Below, piece after piece: positions 44,404-53,876 of a stretch of DNA of 64,000 nt; position 1 is the first letter of the stretch, and each line of letters begins with the position of its first letter. The DNA is from JAZKID01 sp965247525. GTDB taxonomy: Bacteria; Pseudomonadota; Alphaproteobacteria; Rhizobiales; UBA4765. Both the position numbers and the translations under genes were made by a program. The notes beneath the pieces were generated by a model that saw only the letters and a program-made list of their open reading frames with translations, was not told the DNA's origin and did not search any database. Where the stretch lies: the NCBI GenBank assembly GCA_965247525.1, contig OZ252015.1, forward strand, positions 868,001-932,000, read 5' to 3'.

Positions 44404-44601
44404 TTATTTGGTAGGTGCTGCTGGAACGGCTGGCACCGATGGAGCTTCGATCGTTGTGGTCGTGGATGTCGACGATCCATTTTTGTTGCCAATGATACCG
44501 GCATAAAACAGAACGACCAGCAGGACGAGGAGCGCAATGACAACGCCAATAATAACGCCCATATTTGAGCCGTCGCCGTCATTGTTGATATTTGTAGCCA
44601 T
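44404..44601 (-). CDS. Small single-helix membrane protein
   Basis: A 65-residue protein: a short polar start (MATNINNDGDGSNMG), one membrane helix (VIIGVVIALLVLLVVLFYAG) and a Ser/Thr then Pro/Ala-rich tail (SSTSTTTTIEAPSVPAVPAA). The ATG at 44601 is chosen for its GGAGGT site four bases upstream; the frame is open further. Such proteins are common in Rhizobiales and their role is unknown. A terminator follows directly. Confidence 0.75.
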   Translation of the reverse strand: MATNINNDGDGSNMGVIIGVVIALLVLLVVLFYAGIIGNKNGSSTSTTTTIEAPSVPAVPAAPTK

Positions 44602-44752
44602 AATGACCTCCGGTTGATACATTGTTGCCACGCTTATAACTTTTCGACAGGCCAGACTGTTCCAAATCATAGTGACTTGGTAGAGCTGGCACTCGGCAAA
44701 AACCTGCTTATAGCCGTTATAAACACACTATTTTCAAGCTTTTGAGAGACAT

Positions 44753-45391
44753 ATGAAACACCAGACCGGCGCGCATATTATCGACCACCCGCTTGTGCAG
44801 CACAAGCTGACATTGATGCGCGACCGCGAGACATCGACAAAAAGCTTTCGCCAGCTGCTGCGCGAGATCGCAACGCTTCTTTGTTATGAGGTCACGCGTG
44901 ACTTAAAACTGACATCCATTGAAATTGAGACGCCGCTGACCACAATGCAGGCGCCAATTCTCGATGGGAAAAAGCTGGTTTTTGCGTCTGTGCTTCGTGC
45001 CGGCAACGGCTTGCTGGAAGGCATGCTTGATCTTGTACCCGCTGCGCGCGTGGCCCATATCGGCCTTTACCGCGACCCGGATACGCTGCAACCCGTTGAG
45101 TATTATTTTAAAGCGCCGGAAAAACTTGAAGAGCGCGTTACCATCATTGTTGACCCGATGCTGGCAACGGCAAATTCCGCCATTGCTGCCGTTACAAAGA
45201 TGAAAGAGCGCGGTGCCAGAGACATTAAATTTGTTTGCCTGCTGGCGTCCCCTGAAGGCGTTAAAAAATTCAATGCCGCCCATGCGGATGTGCCAATCTA
45301 TACAGCGTCCCTTGATAGCCATTTGAACGATCATGGCTACATCGTTCCAGGCCTTGGTGACGCAGGCGATCGCATGTACGGGACGAAATAA
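44753..45391 (+). CDS. upp: Uracil phosphoribosyltransferase
   Basis: Makes UMP from uracil and PRPP in pyrimidine salvage. The 212 residues show FRQLLREIATLLCYEVTRDL, the dimer and PRPP regions FASVLRAGNGLLEGMLDL and IIVDPMLATANSA (PRPP loop), and the uracil-binding end YIVPGLGDAGDRMYGTK. It stands close to the nucleoside catabolism operon on the other strand, whose thymidine/uridine phosphorolysis would supply bases. Confidence 0.97.
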   Translation: MKHQTGAHIIDHPLVQHKLTLMRDRETSTKSFRQLLREIATLLCYEVTRDLKLTSIEIETPLTTMQAPILDGKKLVFASVLRAGNGLLEGMLDLVPAARVAHIGLYRDPDTLQPVEYYFKAPEKLEERVTIIVDPMLATANSAIAAVTKMKERGARDIKFVCLLASPEGVKKFNAAHADVPIYTASLDSHLNDHGYIVPGLGDAGDRMYGTK

Positions 45392-45475
45392 GCCTTAATG
45401 CTCAACGCTGTTTTTTAAAGACTGGACGTAAGTTCTGCACGCTCCTAGATTGTCGGCCTGACACAGGAGAGCGAT

Positions 45476-46996
45476 ATGATCCAGCAGGCCTTAAAAGACA
45501 TTTCCACAAAAATTCGCGTTCGCGACCGCTACGATAATTTTATCAGTGGCAAATGGGTTCCCCCTGTCAAAGGCCAGTATTTTTCAAACATCACGCCCGT
45601 GACAGGAAAGCCGCTATGCGAGATTGCGCGCTCCACCGCTGAAGACATCGAACTTGCGCTCGATGCTGCACACAAAGCCAAAGACAAATGGGGGCGCACG
45701 CCTGTCAATGAACGCGCACTGATCCTCAACAAAATTGCCGACCGCATGGAAGACAATCTGAAACTTCTTGCCATGGTGGAGACGCTGGACAATGGCAAAC
45801 CGATCCGCGAGACAACTCTTGCCGACCTGCCGCTGGCCATTGACCATTTTCGTTATTTTGCCGGCTGCATCCGCGCACAGGAAGGCGGCATTTCTGAAAT
45901 TGACCGCGACACCATCGCTTATCATTTCAACGAACCGCTCGGCGTCGTTGGACAAATCATCCCGTGGAATTTTCCAATTCTGATGGCGACATGGAAATTG
46001 GCGCCAGCGCTTGCCGCTGGAAATTGCGTGGTTTTAAAACCGGCAGAACAGACGCCCATGAGCATAATGGTCTGGGCCGAACTGATTGCCGACCTTCTGC
46101 CCGAAGGTGTTCTCAACATCGTCAACGGCTTTGGCGTCGAGGCCGGAAAGCCGCTTGCCTCCAACAAACGCATCGCAAAAATTGCCTTTACCGGAGAGAC
46201 AACGACAGGCCGTCTGATCATGCAATATGCGTCGGAGAACATCATTCCCTGTACGCTTGAGCTTGGCGGTAAGTCACCCAACATTTTCTTTGCCGACGTG
46301 ATGGACGCCGACGATGATTATTTCGACAAGGCGCTTGAAGGCTTCACCATGTTCGCGCTGAACCAGGGCGAAGTTTGCACATGCCCGTCGCGCGCATTGG
46401 TCCATGAAAGTATTTATGATCGCTTTATGGAAAAGGCGATTGCACGCACCAGAAAAGTCAAGCAGGGCCATCCGCTCGATATGTCGACAATGATCGGTGC
46501 GCAGGCCTCCAACGATCAGCTTGAAAAAATCCTGTCCTATATCGACATTGGTAAACAGGAAGGCGCCAAAGTGTTGACAGGCGGCGCGCGCGCCGCAATG
46601 AGCGATGAATTGTCGGACGGTTACTATGTGGCGCCGACAATTCTCGAAGGCACCAACAAAATGCGCGTGTTTCAGGAAGAAATTTTCGGGCCTGTTGTGT
46701 CCGTCACCAAATTTAAGAACGACGAGGATGCGTTAAGCATCGCCAATGACACCCTCTATGGTCTTGGGGCTGGCGTCTGGACACGCAATATCAACCGCGC
46801 CTACAATTTTGGACGCGACATTCAGGCAGGCCGCGTCTGGACAAACTGCTATCATCTTTACCCCGCACATGCGGCGTTTGGCGGCTACAAACAGTCGGGC
46901 ATTGGCCGTGAAAACCATTCGATGATGTTGAACCATTACCAGCAGACCAAGAACATGCTGGTGAGCTATAACCCCAAAGCGATGGGGTTCTTTTAA
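45476..46996 (+). CDS. NAD-dependent aldehyde dehydrogenase (AcoD/ExaC-like)
   Basis: A 506-residue aldehyde dehydrogenase. Catalytic residues are the glutamate in LELGGKSPNI and the cysteine in NQGEVCTCPSR; the cofactor-binding PWNFPILMATWKLAPAL and FTGETTTGR are conserved. The ending YNPKAMGFF and the pairing with a DUF779 gene two bases downstream are typical of acetaldehyde dehydrogenases used with alcohol oxidation. A GGAGAG site precedes the ATG. No alcohol dehydrogenase is in view. Confidence 0.94.
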   Translation: MIQQALKDISTKIRVRDRYDNFISGKWVPPVKGQYFSNITPVTGKPLCEIARSTAEDIELALDAAHKAKDKWGRTPVNERALILNKIADRMEDNLKLLAMVETLDNGKPIRETTLADLPLAIDHFRYFAGCIRAQEGGISEIDRDTIAYHFNEPLGVVGQIIPWNFPILMATWKLAPALAAGNCVVLKPAEQTPMSIMVWAELIADLLPEGVLNIVNGFGVEAGKPLASNKRIAKIAFTGETTTGRLIMQYASENIIPCTLELGGKSPNIFFADVMDADDDYFDKALEGFTMFALNQGEVCTCPSRALVHESIYDRFMEKAIARTRKVKQGHPLDMSTMIGAQASNDQLEKILSYIDIGKQEGAKVLTGGARAAMSDELSDGYYVAPTILEGTNKMRVFQEEIFGPVVSVTKFKNDEDALSIANDTLYGLGAGVWTRNINRAYNFGRDIQAGRVWTNCYHLYPAHAAFGGYKQSGIGRENHSMMLNHYQQTKNMLVSYNPKAMGFF

Positions 46997-46998
46997 GA

Positions 46999-47358
46999 GT
47001 GACGGGCCGCGTTGCCGCCACAGCTGAAGCGCTCGCGCTCATTGAAAAACTGCGGGCGCTGCATGGCGACCTTTTATTTCATCAGTCAGGCGGCTGCTGC
47101 GATGGCAGCGCGCCCATGTGTTTCCCGCGCAATGAATTCAAAACCGGCGCGCAGGACGTGCATTTAGGTGAGATTGGCGGCCAGCCTTTTTATATCGGCG
47201 CGGCGCAATTTGAATTGTGGAAACACACGCATCTTACCATCGATGTGGTGCCTGGGCGCGGCGCTGGCTTTTCGCTGGAAGCGCCAGAGGGGTTAAGATT
47301 TTTGACACGTTCGCGCGTGATGACAGATGGGGAAGTCATCGAACTGGAAAGGCTATAA
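46999..47358 (+). CDS. DUF779 family protein
   Basis: A 119-residue protein with the DUF779 core LLFHQSGGCCDGSAPMCFP, whose paired cysteines suggest metal binding, and IDVVPGRGAGFSLEAPEG. It starts with GTG two bases after the aldehyde dehydrogenase stop; the pair is very widely conserved, so the protein likely assists or matures that enzyme. Its exact role is unknown. Its end overlaps deoB tail to tail by six bases. Confidence 0.92.
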   Translation: MTGRVAATAEALALIEKLRALHGDLLFHQSGGCCDGSAPMCFPRNEFKTGAQDVHLGEIGGQPFYIGAAQFELWKHTHLTIDVVPGRGAGFSLEAPEGLRFLTRSRVMTDGEVIELERL

Positions 47359-48531
47359 CCAGCTTTCCCCGTTTCCCAATCTAGGCAACCCCAAAAACTG
47401 CGCCATGCTCTGGCCAATATCACTAAAAGTGTCGCGGCGGCCAAGCTGTTGCGGCGTTGCGCCCTTTTGATAACAGAGAACCGGGATACACTCACGCGTA
47501 TGGTCGGAGCCCTTTGCCGTCGGGTCATTGCCATGGTCGGATGTAATGACCAGCATGTCGTCCTCTCTCAGGAGCGCTGTTAACTCAACAAGGCGTCCGT
47601 CAAATTGTTCAAGAGCGCGCGCATAGCCTTCAATGTCGCGGCGATGACCATACAGCATGTCGAAATCGACAAAGTTGACCATTAACAGCCCGCCATCTTT
47701 CAACCGCACAAATGCCTCTAAAGTGGCGTCCATCATCGCGTTATTTCCATTGGCCTTGACGATTTCGCCCGTGCCTTCATGGGCGAAAATGTCGCCAATC
47801 TTGCCCACGGAAATGACCTCGCGGCCCTGCTCGGATGCAAGCTTCAGCAGGGTTTTTCCGGGCGGCTTGACTGAATAATCGCGGCGGTTGCCTGTGCGGG
47901 TAAAATCACCTGGAGAGGAACCTGTAAAAGGCCGCGCAATCACGCGGCCAATGTTATAGGGCGCGACCAAGGGAAATGCGATCTCGCACACATCATAAAG
48001 GTTTTGCAGCCCGAAGCTTTGCTCGTGTGCGGCAATCTGCAAAACGGAATCGGCGGAGGTGTAAACAATCGGTTTGCCGCTTTGCATGTGCTCCAGCCCG
48101 AGCTGTGCAATGATGTCGGTGCCTGACGCATGCGTGTTGCCAAGAACGCCTGGAAGGCTCGCTTCAGCAATCAACGCATCGGTCAGCTCTTTTGGAAAAG
48201 TCGGAACCGTGTTTGGAAAATATCCCCAGTCGAACGGCACAGGCACGCCCGTGATTTCCCAATGGCCGGAGGGCGTATCTTTGCCTTTTGATGTCTCAAC
48301 CGCATAGCCCCATTTTGCCTGCGGCGCTTGAGTGAGATCGAAACCCGGCGCACTCCCCGATGCCGCATGTAGCGCGTGACCAAGCCCGAGCTTCGACAGG
48401 TTCGGCAAATGCATCGGCCGCCTTTCAGCAATATGGCCGAGCGTGTTCGCACCCTCATCGCCATAGTCTTTAGCGTCCGGCGCGCCGCCAATGCCGACTG
48501 AATCGAGAATGCAAAGAATGGCGCGTGTCAT
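47353..48531 (-). CDS. deoB: Phosphopentomutase
   Basis: Interconverts (deoxy)ribose 1-phosphate and 5-phosphate, feeding DeoC or the pentose phosphate pathway. It is a 392-residue alkaline-phosphatase-superfamily enzyme with metal ligands in CILDSVGIGGAPDA, VDFDMLYGHRRD and TSDHGNDPT, and the phospho-accepting region KGKDTPSGHWE. It is the last gene of the nucleoside operon and overlaps deoA by four bases. Confidence 0.96.
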   Translation of the reverse strand: MTRAILCILDSVGIGGAPDAKDYGDEGANTLGHIAERRPMHLPNLSKLGLGHALHAASGSAPGFDLTQAPQAKWGYAVETSKGKDTPSGHWEITGVPVPFDWGYFPNTVPTFPKELTDALIAEASLPGVLGNTHASGTDIIAQLGLEHMQSGKPIVYTSADSVLQIAAHEQSFGLQNLYDVCEIAFPLVAPYNIGRVIARPFTGSSPGDFTRTGNRRDYSVKPPGKTLLKLASEQGREVISVGKIGDIFAHEGTGEIVKANGNNAMMDATLEAFVRLKDGGLLMVNFVDFDMLYGHRRDIEGYARALEQFDGRLVELTALLREDDMLVITSDHGNDPTAKGSDHTRECIPVLCYQKGATPQQLGRRDTFSDIGQSMAQFLGLPRLGNGESWL

Positions 48532-49853
48532 AACGATACGCCAATCCGTTCCAGAACAGGCTTTGTGTTTGCTGTGCCCGTTTCGCTGATGTCATAGCAA
48601 GCCAGCAGATCTTTCATGCCTTGCGCAGCGCTGTCATCGCTTTGCGCATGGACAAAGCCAATGGGCTCGCCTTTTTCAATAGGTGCGCCAAGGCTTAAAA
48701 GGCCGGTAAAGCCGACACTGTGATCAACCTTGTCTGTTGTAAAACGGCGGCCGCCGCCAAGAGCAATGACGCCAAGACCAATGGCGCGCGAATGGATGTG
48801 TGACACGACGCCGCTCGTCTCAGCCAATACAGGCCGAACCACTGCTGCAGCCTGCAAATAATGTGCGGCCCGTTGCGTAAAATCTTTTGGTCCGCCCAGC
48901 GCTGCAACCATGCGCGCAAAACGCTCCAGCGCCGCGCCAGTGTCAAGTGAGTGTTGTAAGCGCGCATGTCCGATTTTAAGGTCATCGCACAGGCCCGATG
49001 TCAGCAGCAATTCGGCACCCAGCGCCAATGTCACAGCGTGCAGGCGCGGATCGCGATGGCTACCGGCGAGGTAATCGACCGCATTCTGCATTTCGACAGC
49101 ATTTCCGGCGGCACTGCACAATGGCTCATTCATGTCGGTGAGAAGCGCCGTTGTTTTAAGGCCTGCACCATTCGCGACTTGAGTCAATGAGACCGCAAGC
49201 GCGCGCGCTTTTTCGTGGTCGTCCATAAACGCGCCATTGCCGCTTTTCACATCGAGCACAAGCGCCTGCAGTCCGGCAGCAAGTTTTTTTGATAAAATTG
49301 AAGCTGTAATTAGCGGCAGTGATTCAACCGTGCCGGTGACATCGCGGATGGCGTAAAGCTTTTTATCGGCAGGCGCGAGATCTTCAGTCTGGCCAATGAT
49401 TGCCGCGCCAACATCTTTCACAACCTTGCGGAATAGCGCATCGTCGGGCTGCGTCTGATAGCCGGGGATCGATTCAAATTTGTCGAGCGTGCCGCCGGTG
49501 TGGCCAAGTGCGCGCCCTGAAATCATCGGCACATAAGCGCCGCAGGCGGCCAGCATGGGCGCCAGCATCAGCGAGACGTTGTCGCCAACGCCGCCTGTTG
49601 AATGCTTGTCGACAACAGGCCCATCAAGCGCCATTGTGCTCCATTCCGTAATACGGCCGGATGAGCGCATGGCCAGCGTCAACGCCACAATCTCATCGCG
49701 GTTCATGCTTTGAAAGAACACGGCCATTGCAAAACTTGCGGCCTGCGCCTCGCTGACAGTGCCTTTGGTCAGCCCCGCAATAAATGCTCCAATGTCATCA
49801 TTTGAAAGCACATAGCCGTCACGTTTCTGGCGTATCAATTCCTGAGGAAGCAT
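48528..49853 (-). CDS. deoA: Thymidine phosphorylase
   Basis: Splits thymidine (and deoxyuridine) with phosphate to base and deoxyribose 1-phosphate. The 441 residues carry the signatures VVDKHSTGGVGDNVSL, the substrate site SGRALGHTGGTLDK and LVLDVKSGNGAFM. The frame is open to 49898, but the ATG at 49853 begins MLPQELIRQKRDG as in the family and lies four bases after the deoC stop. It overlaps deoB by four bases. Confidence 0.96.
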   Translation of the reverse strand: MLPQELIRQKRDGYVLSNDDIGAFIAGLTKGTVSEAQAASFAMAVFFQSMNRDEIVALTLAMRSSGRITEWSTMALDGPVVDKHSTGGVGDNVSLMLAPMLAACGAYVPMISGRALGHTGGTLDKFESIPGYQTQPDDALFRKVVKDVGAAIIGQTEDLAPADKKLYAIRDVTGTVESLPLITASILSKKLAAGLQALVLDVKSGNGAFMDDHEKARALAVSLTQVANGAGLKTTALLTDMNEPLCSAAGNAVEMQNAVDYLAGSHRDPRLHAVTLALGAELLLTSGLCDDLKIGHARLQHSLDTGAALERFARMVAALGGPKDFTQRAAHYLQAAAVVRPVLAETSGVVSHIHSRAIGLGVIALGGGRRFTTDKVDHSVGFTGLLSLGAPIEKGEPIGFVHAQSDDSAAQGMKDLLACYDISETGTANTKPVLERIGVSL

Positions 49854-49857
49854 ATGT

Positions 49858-50616
49858 CTAATACCCGCTGGCGGCTTTGGCCTGCGCCCCGCTCGCAACG
49901 CTTAACAATGTGTCGAGAACGCCGCTGGCGCCAAAACGGAATGTTGAAGGCGTTGCCCAGCCCGTGCCCATAATTTCATCAGCCAGTGCAAGATAGGCCG
50001 CAGCATCGTCTGCCGTTTTTATTCCGCCCGCCGCTTTAAAACCAGCAGCACGCTTCGACGCTTTTATTTCTTCAAGAAGAAGCTGCGCGGATTGGAGCGT
50101 TGCATTCACGCTGACTTTACCGGTCGATGTTTTTAAAAAATCAGCGCCATGATCGAGCGCGATACGGCAAGCGTCACGAATGAGCTGCTCGGTTTTCAGC
50201 TCGCCGGTTTCAAGAATGACTTTAAGAGTTTTGCCATGCGGCTTTTCACGTGCTGCGGTTTCAACAATCGCAGCTGCCTTTGCAGGCTCTTTACTTAAAA
50301 TGGCACGGTAGGCAATTACAACATCAACTTCATCCGCACCATTTTCAAAGGCCGCTGCGGTTTCGCGTGCGGCGCGATTTGCGTCATCGCTGCCATCAGG
50401 AAAATTGGTTACAGTTGCAATTTTAATTCCAGAAACGCCCAATGCGGTTTTTGCTGTTTTTATGAACTGCGGAAAAACGCACAAGGCCGCGACATTGCCA
50501 AACGCGGTTTGCCCGCGCGCGGCGAGCATTTCGACATCCGCTTGTGTGCAATTGTCATTGAGATTGGTAAAATCCAGCAGGGAGATTGCCGTGATGGCAC
50601 GGTCTTTCAGGCTCAT
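49858..50616 (-). CDS. deoC: Deoxyribose-phosphate aldolase
   Basis: Cleaves 2-deoxyribose 5-phosphate to glyceraldehyde 3-phosphate and acetaldehyde. The class I aldolase core is visible: the Schiff-base lysine in DFLKTSTGKV, the second lysine in GFKAAGGIKT and the start LLDFTNLNDNCT. The ATG at 50616 (ATGA overlap with the phosphorylase stop) is preferred over an upstream one at 50634. The acetaldehyde produced could be handled by the aldehyde dehydrogenase at 45476. Confidence 0.96.
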   Translation of the reverse strand: MSLKDRAITAISLLDFTNLNDNCTQADVEMLAARGQTAFGNVAALCVFPQFIKTAKTALGVSGIKIATVTNFPDGSDDANRAARETAAAFENGADEVDVVIAYRAILSKEPAKAAAIVETAAREKPHGKTLKVILETGELKTEQLIRDACRIALDHGADFLKTSTGKVSVNATLQSAQLLLEEIKASKRAAGFKAAGGIKTADDAAAYLALADEIMGTGWATPSTFRFGASGVLDTLLSVASGAQAKAASGY

Positions 50617-51389
50617 GCCATGTCTCCCGCGCAATATGCGGTCAAGAGCTTGACCATATCATCAGCCGCTTTTGCGCCTTCCGATTTTGTTTCCGAATGG
50701 CTTGGCGACGCACCTTCCAAGCCTGCGGCAAGATTGGTGATGACGGACAGGGCCGCAACACGGATGCCAAAACGCCGCGCCAGTATAACCTCTGGCACAG
50801 TCGACATGCCCACCGCATCGGCGCCCCATATTTTTGCGGCACGAATTTCAGCCGGTGTTTCAAAACTTGGGCCTGAAAACCAAATGTAAACGCCTTCATA
50901 AAGTTTCAGCGATGCACTTGCCGCAGCCTGTTTGAAAGCGCCGCCAATTTTACCGTCATAGGCATCAGTCATCGAGACAAAGCCTTTGTCGCCCTCTTCA
51001 CCGATCAGCGGGTTCATTCCAGAAAAATTGATGTGGTCATTGATAAGCATGATGCTGCCGGGGCGCATGTCTGTGTTTAAAGACCCCGCCGCATTGGTCA
51101 GGATGAGGCGCGGGACACCTGCCTGTGCCAGCGTTTCGATAACGGGGCGCATGACGGCAGCATTGCCATGCTCATAGGCATGTGCACGCCCGCGCAGCAC
51201 CGCAACACGTTTGCCGGAAACTGTCCCCAGCAGCATGTCGCCTGCGTGACCCGAAACGGACGGCAGCGGAAACCCTTCAATGTCCTGATAAGAAACGCGG
51301 TGATCGACTTTAACGGCATCGCCGACAGGGCCAAGGCTTGAACCCAGAATGATTGCCGCCTGCGCTTTGTAATCTTCAAGAATTTTCAT
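50613..51389 (-). CDS. Purine nucleoside phosphorylase (trimeric type)
   Basis: Splits inosine, guanosine and deoxy forms with phosphate. The 258 residues match the low-molecular-mass PNP family: phosphate site GSSLGPVGD and RGRAHAYEHG, LTNAAGSLNTDMRPGS, base site SGPSFETPAEIRA and ADAVGMSTVPEVILA. It overlaps both deoC and cdd by four bases. The symbol used elsewhere for this type is punA or deoD. Confidence 0.95.
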   Translation of the reverse strand: MKILEDYKAQAAIILGSSLGPVGDAVKVDHRVSYQDIEGFPLPSVSGHAGDMLLGTVSGKRVAVLRGRAHAYEHGNAAVMRPVIETLAQAGVPRLILTNAAGSLNTDMRPGSIMLINDHINFSGMNPLIGEEGDKGFVSMTDAYDGKIGGAFKQAAASASLKLYEGVYIWFSGPSFETPAEIRAAKIWGADAVGMSTVPEVILARRFGIRVAALSVITNLAAGLEGASPSHSETKSEGAKAADDMVKLLTAYCAGDMA

Positions 51390-51793
51390 GAAATGTTGTT
51401 TTTCAAATGGTGGGGGCCAAAGGACGCTGGGAACAGTTCACCTAAACTCATCACGGCTTTTATAACACCGTTTTCGTCGCACATCGTAATGCGCATGTCA
51501 TCGCCGGCAAATTCACGAAGCTTCTGGCGGCATCCCCCGCACGGTGTCACGGCGCTGGCACCGACACCTGCAATAACAAGTGATTTAATTTTTGTCCCAC
51601 CTTGCGACACCATGGCAGAAATTGCGCCTGCTTCAGCGCATGTGCCTTGCGGATAGGCCGCGTTTTCAACATTACAGCCAATGTGGATGTGTCCATTGTT
51701 GTCTTCCAGAGCCGCACCGACTTTGTAGTTTGAATAAGGCGCATAGGCATTGTTGCGGGCAGCGCAGGCTTTTTCGATCAGCATTTGCATCAA
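51386..51793 (-). CDS. cdd: Cytidine deaminase
   Basis: Converts cytidine and deoxycytidine to uridine forms with a zinc-bound water. The 135-residue homotetrameric type has zinc ligands and the general acid in GTCAEAGAI and PCGGCRQKL, plus the substrate segment YSNYKVGAAL and GCNVENAAYP. It overlaps the phosphorylase and permease genes by four bases each. Confidence 0.96.
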   Translation of the reverse strand: MMQMLIEKACAARNNAYAPYSNYKVGAALEDNNGHIHIGCNVENAAYPQGTCAEAGAISAMVSQGGTKIKSLVIAGVGASAVTPCGGCRQKLREFAGDDMRITMCDENGVIKAVMSLGELFPASFGPHHLKNNIS

Positions 51794-52761
51794 CGTTCTT
51801 TTCTGTAGGGAATGCCGCTTGCTTTTGGCGGGCGCGCTTCACCAATGAGGCCCGCAAGTAGCACAACCGTCAAAACATAAGGCAGTGCCTGCATCAGCTG
51901 CACAGGCAAGGCCGGCAGGCCCAGAACGGGCTGGCCCTGAAAGCGGATCGACACCGCTTCCAAAAATCCAAACAGCAGGCAGGAGAACAGCGCAGGCCAT
52001 GGCCGCCACTTGGCAAAGACAAGCGCCGCAAGAGCGATATAGCCTTTGCCTGCCGTCATGTTCTGCACAAAGCCGGCGCTTTGTGAAATGGAGAGATAAG
52101 CCCCCGCAAAGCCGCATAGAATACCACCGCAAATCACAGCGCGGTAGCGAAGACCGGCCACCGAAATTCCTGCCGTATCAACGGCCGCAGGATTTTCGCC
52201 AACGGCGCGCAGGCGAAGACCAAAACGCGTTTTGTATAAAATGGCCGACGTCAGAGGCACGCAAAGAAAAGCAAAATAAACAAGCAGGCTGTGGCCTGAA
52301 ACCAGCTTGGTATAGATCGGCCCCAGCACCGGAATGGAAAGGGCATCAGCCGCGCCTGGCCAGACAATGTCCATAAAACGCGATTGCGGCTCCAGCATCG
52401 GCGTCTGGCCGCTGCGGTGAAACCAGCTCTGGCCGATTTGCGAGGTCAGACCTGCCGCAATCATATTCAGCGCGACGCCTGATACAATCTGGTTGCCCTG
52501 AAACGTGATACAGGCAAGCCCATGCAGAAGCGCAAAAACAATCGACACAAGAATTCCCGCGCCAAGGCCTAAAACCGCCGAACCTGTGACCGCGGCAACG
52601 GCACCAGCAGCAAAAGCGGCGACCAGCATTTTGCCTTCTAGACCGATATCGACAACGCCAGAGCGTTCCGAATAAAGACCGGCCAGACATGCAAATAAAA
52701 GCGGTGTTGCAAGGCGCACTGAGGACGCAAGAATCTGCAAAAGCGCGTCGAAATATTCCAT
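51790..52761 (-). CDS. Nucleoside ABC transporter, permease 2
   Basis: A 323-residue inner-membrane permease of the branched-chain/ribose-type (BPD_transp_2) family, NupQ/YufQ-like, with eight or more hydrophobic helices and the conserved start FACLAGLYSERSGVVDIGLEG and VGENPAAVDTAGISV coupling region. It lies two bases after the first permease gene and overlaps cdd by four, linking uptake to breakdown. Confidence 0.93.
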   Translation of the reverse strand: MEYFDALLQILASSVRLATPLLFACLAGLYSERSGVVDIGLEGKMLVAAFAAGAVAAVTGSAVLGLGAGILVSIVFALLHGLACITFQGNQIVSGVALNMIAAGLTSQIGQSWFHRSGQTPMLEPQSRFMDIVWPGAADALSIPVLGPIYTKLVSGHSLLVYFAFLCVPLTSAILYKTRFGLRLRAVGENPAAVDTAGISVAGLRYRAVICGGILCGFAGAYLSISQSAGFVQNMTAGKGYIALAALVFAKWRPWPALFSCLLFGFLEAVSIRFQGQPVLGLPALPVQLMQALPYVLTVVLLAGLIGEARPPKASGIPYRKER

Positions 52762-52763
52762 CG

Positions 52764-53876
52764 TCAGATTTTCCCCGTGACAGGCGCGCGCCGGGCAAAC
52801 AGCGCGGCAAGCTGCGGGCGGAACAGATGCTCCAATGCGCCGCTGAAGAAAATAACAATACCCTGAATGAAGACGATCATGTCGCGCGTTATATCAGGCC
52901 GCTCAAACGCAAGCTCAGTGCCGCCCTGATAAAGAGCACCAAACAAAATTGCGCTGAGAAAAATTCCGAACGGGTGCGAGCGCCCCATCAAGGCAACTGC
53001 GATGCCGACAAACCCATAGCCGGAGGTAAAGCCGACAACCAGCCTGTTTTGCGAGCCCATTACTTCATTGAGCGCCATGAAGCCTGCAAGCGCGCCCGAC
53101 AGCATCATGGCAATAACGGTGAGTTGCCTGACTTTAAGCCCTGCATATTCTGCAGCCGCCGGACTTTGGCCAAGCGCACGCAGCGCATAGCCAAGCCGTG
53201 TGCGCCAGATCAGCACCCACACGCCAATTGCGCAGATCAACGCCCAGAAGAATGAAATATTGAGCGGCGTCTTTCCGGTTTGAATACCGATAAGCGCAAG
53301 GAGCTCGCCAATTTTTGGTAAATGTGTCGACGCATCGAAATTGCGTGTTTCCGGCGCCATCGCGCCCTCGCCTGCAATCACGTGAAGAAGAATGTAAATC
53401 ATCACGGCTGAGGCAATGAAGTTGAACATGATAGTGGTGATGACAACATGGCTGCCGCGATAGGCCTGCAAATAACCCGGCAAAAAAGCATAGGCCGCGC
53501 CGAACAACGCGGAGGCAGCAATCGCAACGGGGATTAAAAACAGAAGAGGCAGAAAAGACAGGTAAATGCAGACAAGCGCGACACCAAGGCCGCCCAGCAT
53601 CGCCTGACCTTCTGCGCCGATATTAAAAAGACCCGCGTGAAAGGCGACCGCAAAGGCAAGACCCGTGAAAATAAAATTTGTCGCGTAGAACAGCGTATAG
53701 CCAAGCGCATCAGAGCTTCCAAAAGCGCCTGAAAATAGCAGAGACAAACAGTCCAACGGGTTTTCGCCGAGCGCCAGAAAAACAAGACTTGTGACACAAA
53801 AAGCGGCGGTCAGGTTAAGTACGGGCAGCAGCACGATGTCGGCCCAGCGTGGCATTTGAGAAAGCGACCGGCTCAT
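52764..53876 (-). CDS. Nucleoside ABC transporter, permease 1
   Basis: A 370-residue permease, NupP/YufP-like: an N-terminal helix, then AFHAGLFNIGAEGQAMLGGL, the family hallmark, and LGQSPAAAEYAGLKV in the coupling loop. It pairs with the 51790 permease to form the membrane channel. It overlaps the ATPase gene by four bases. Confidence 0.93.
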   Translation of the reverse strand: MSRSLSQMPRWADIVLLPVLNLTAAFCVTSLVFLALGENPLDCLSLLFSGAFGSSDALGYTLFYATNFIFTGLAFAVAFHAGLFNIGAEGQAMLGGLGVALVCIYLSFLPLLFLIPVAIAASALFGAAYAFLPGYLQAYRGSHVVITTIMFNFIASAVMIYILLHVIAGEGAMAPETRNFDASTHLPKIGELLALIGIQTGKTPLNISFFWALICAIGVWVLIWRTRLGYALRALGQSPAAAEYAGLKVRQLTVIAMMLSGALAGFMALNEVMGSQNRLVVGFTSGYGFVGIAVALMGRSHPFGIFLSAILFGALYQGGTELAFERPDITRDMIVFIQGIVIFFSGALEHLFRPQLAALFARRAPVTGKI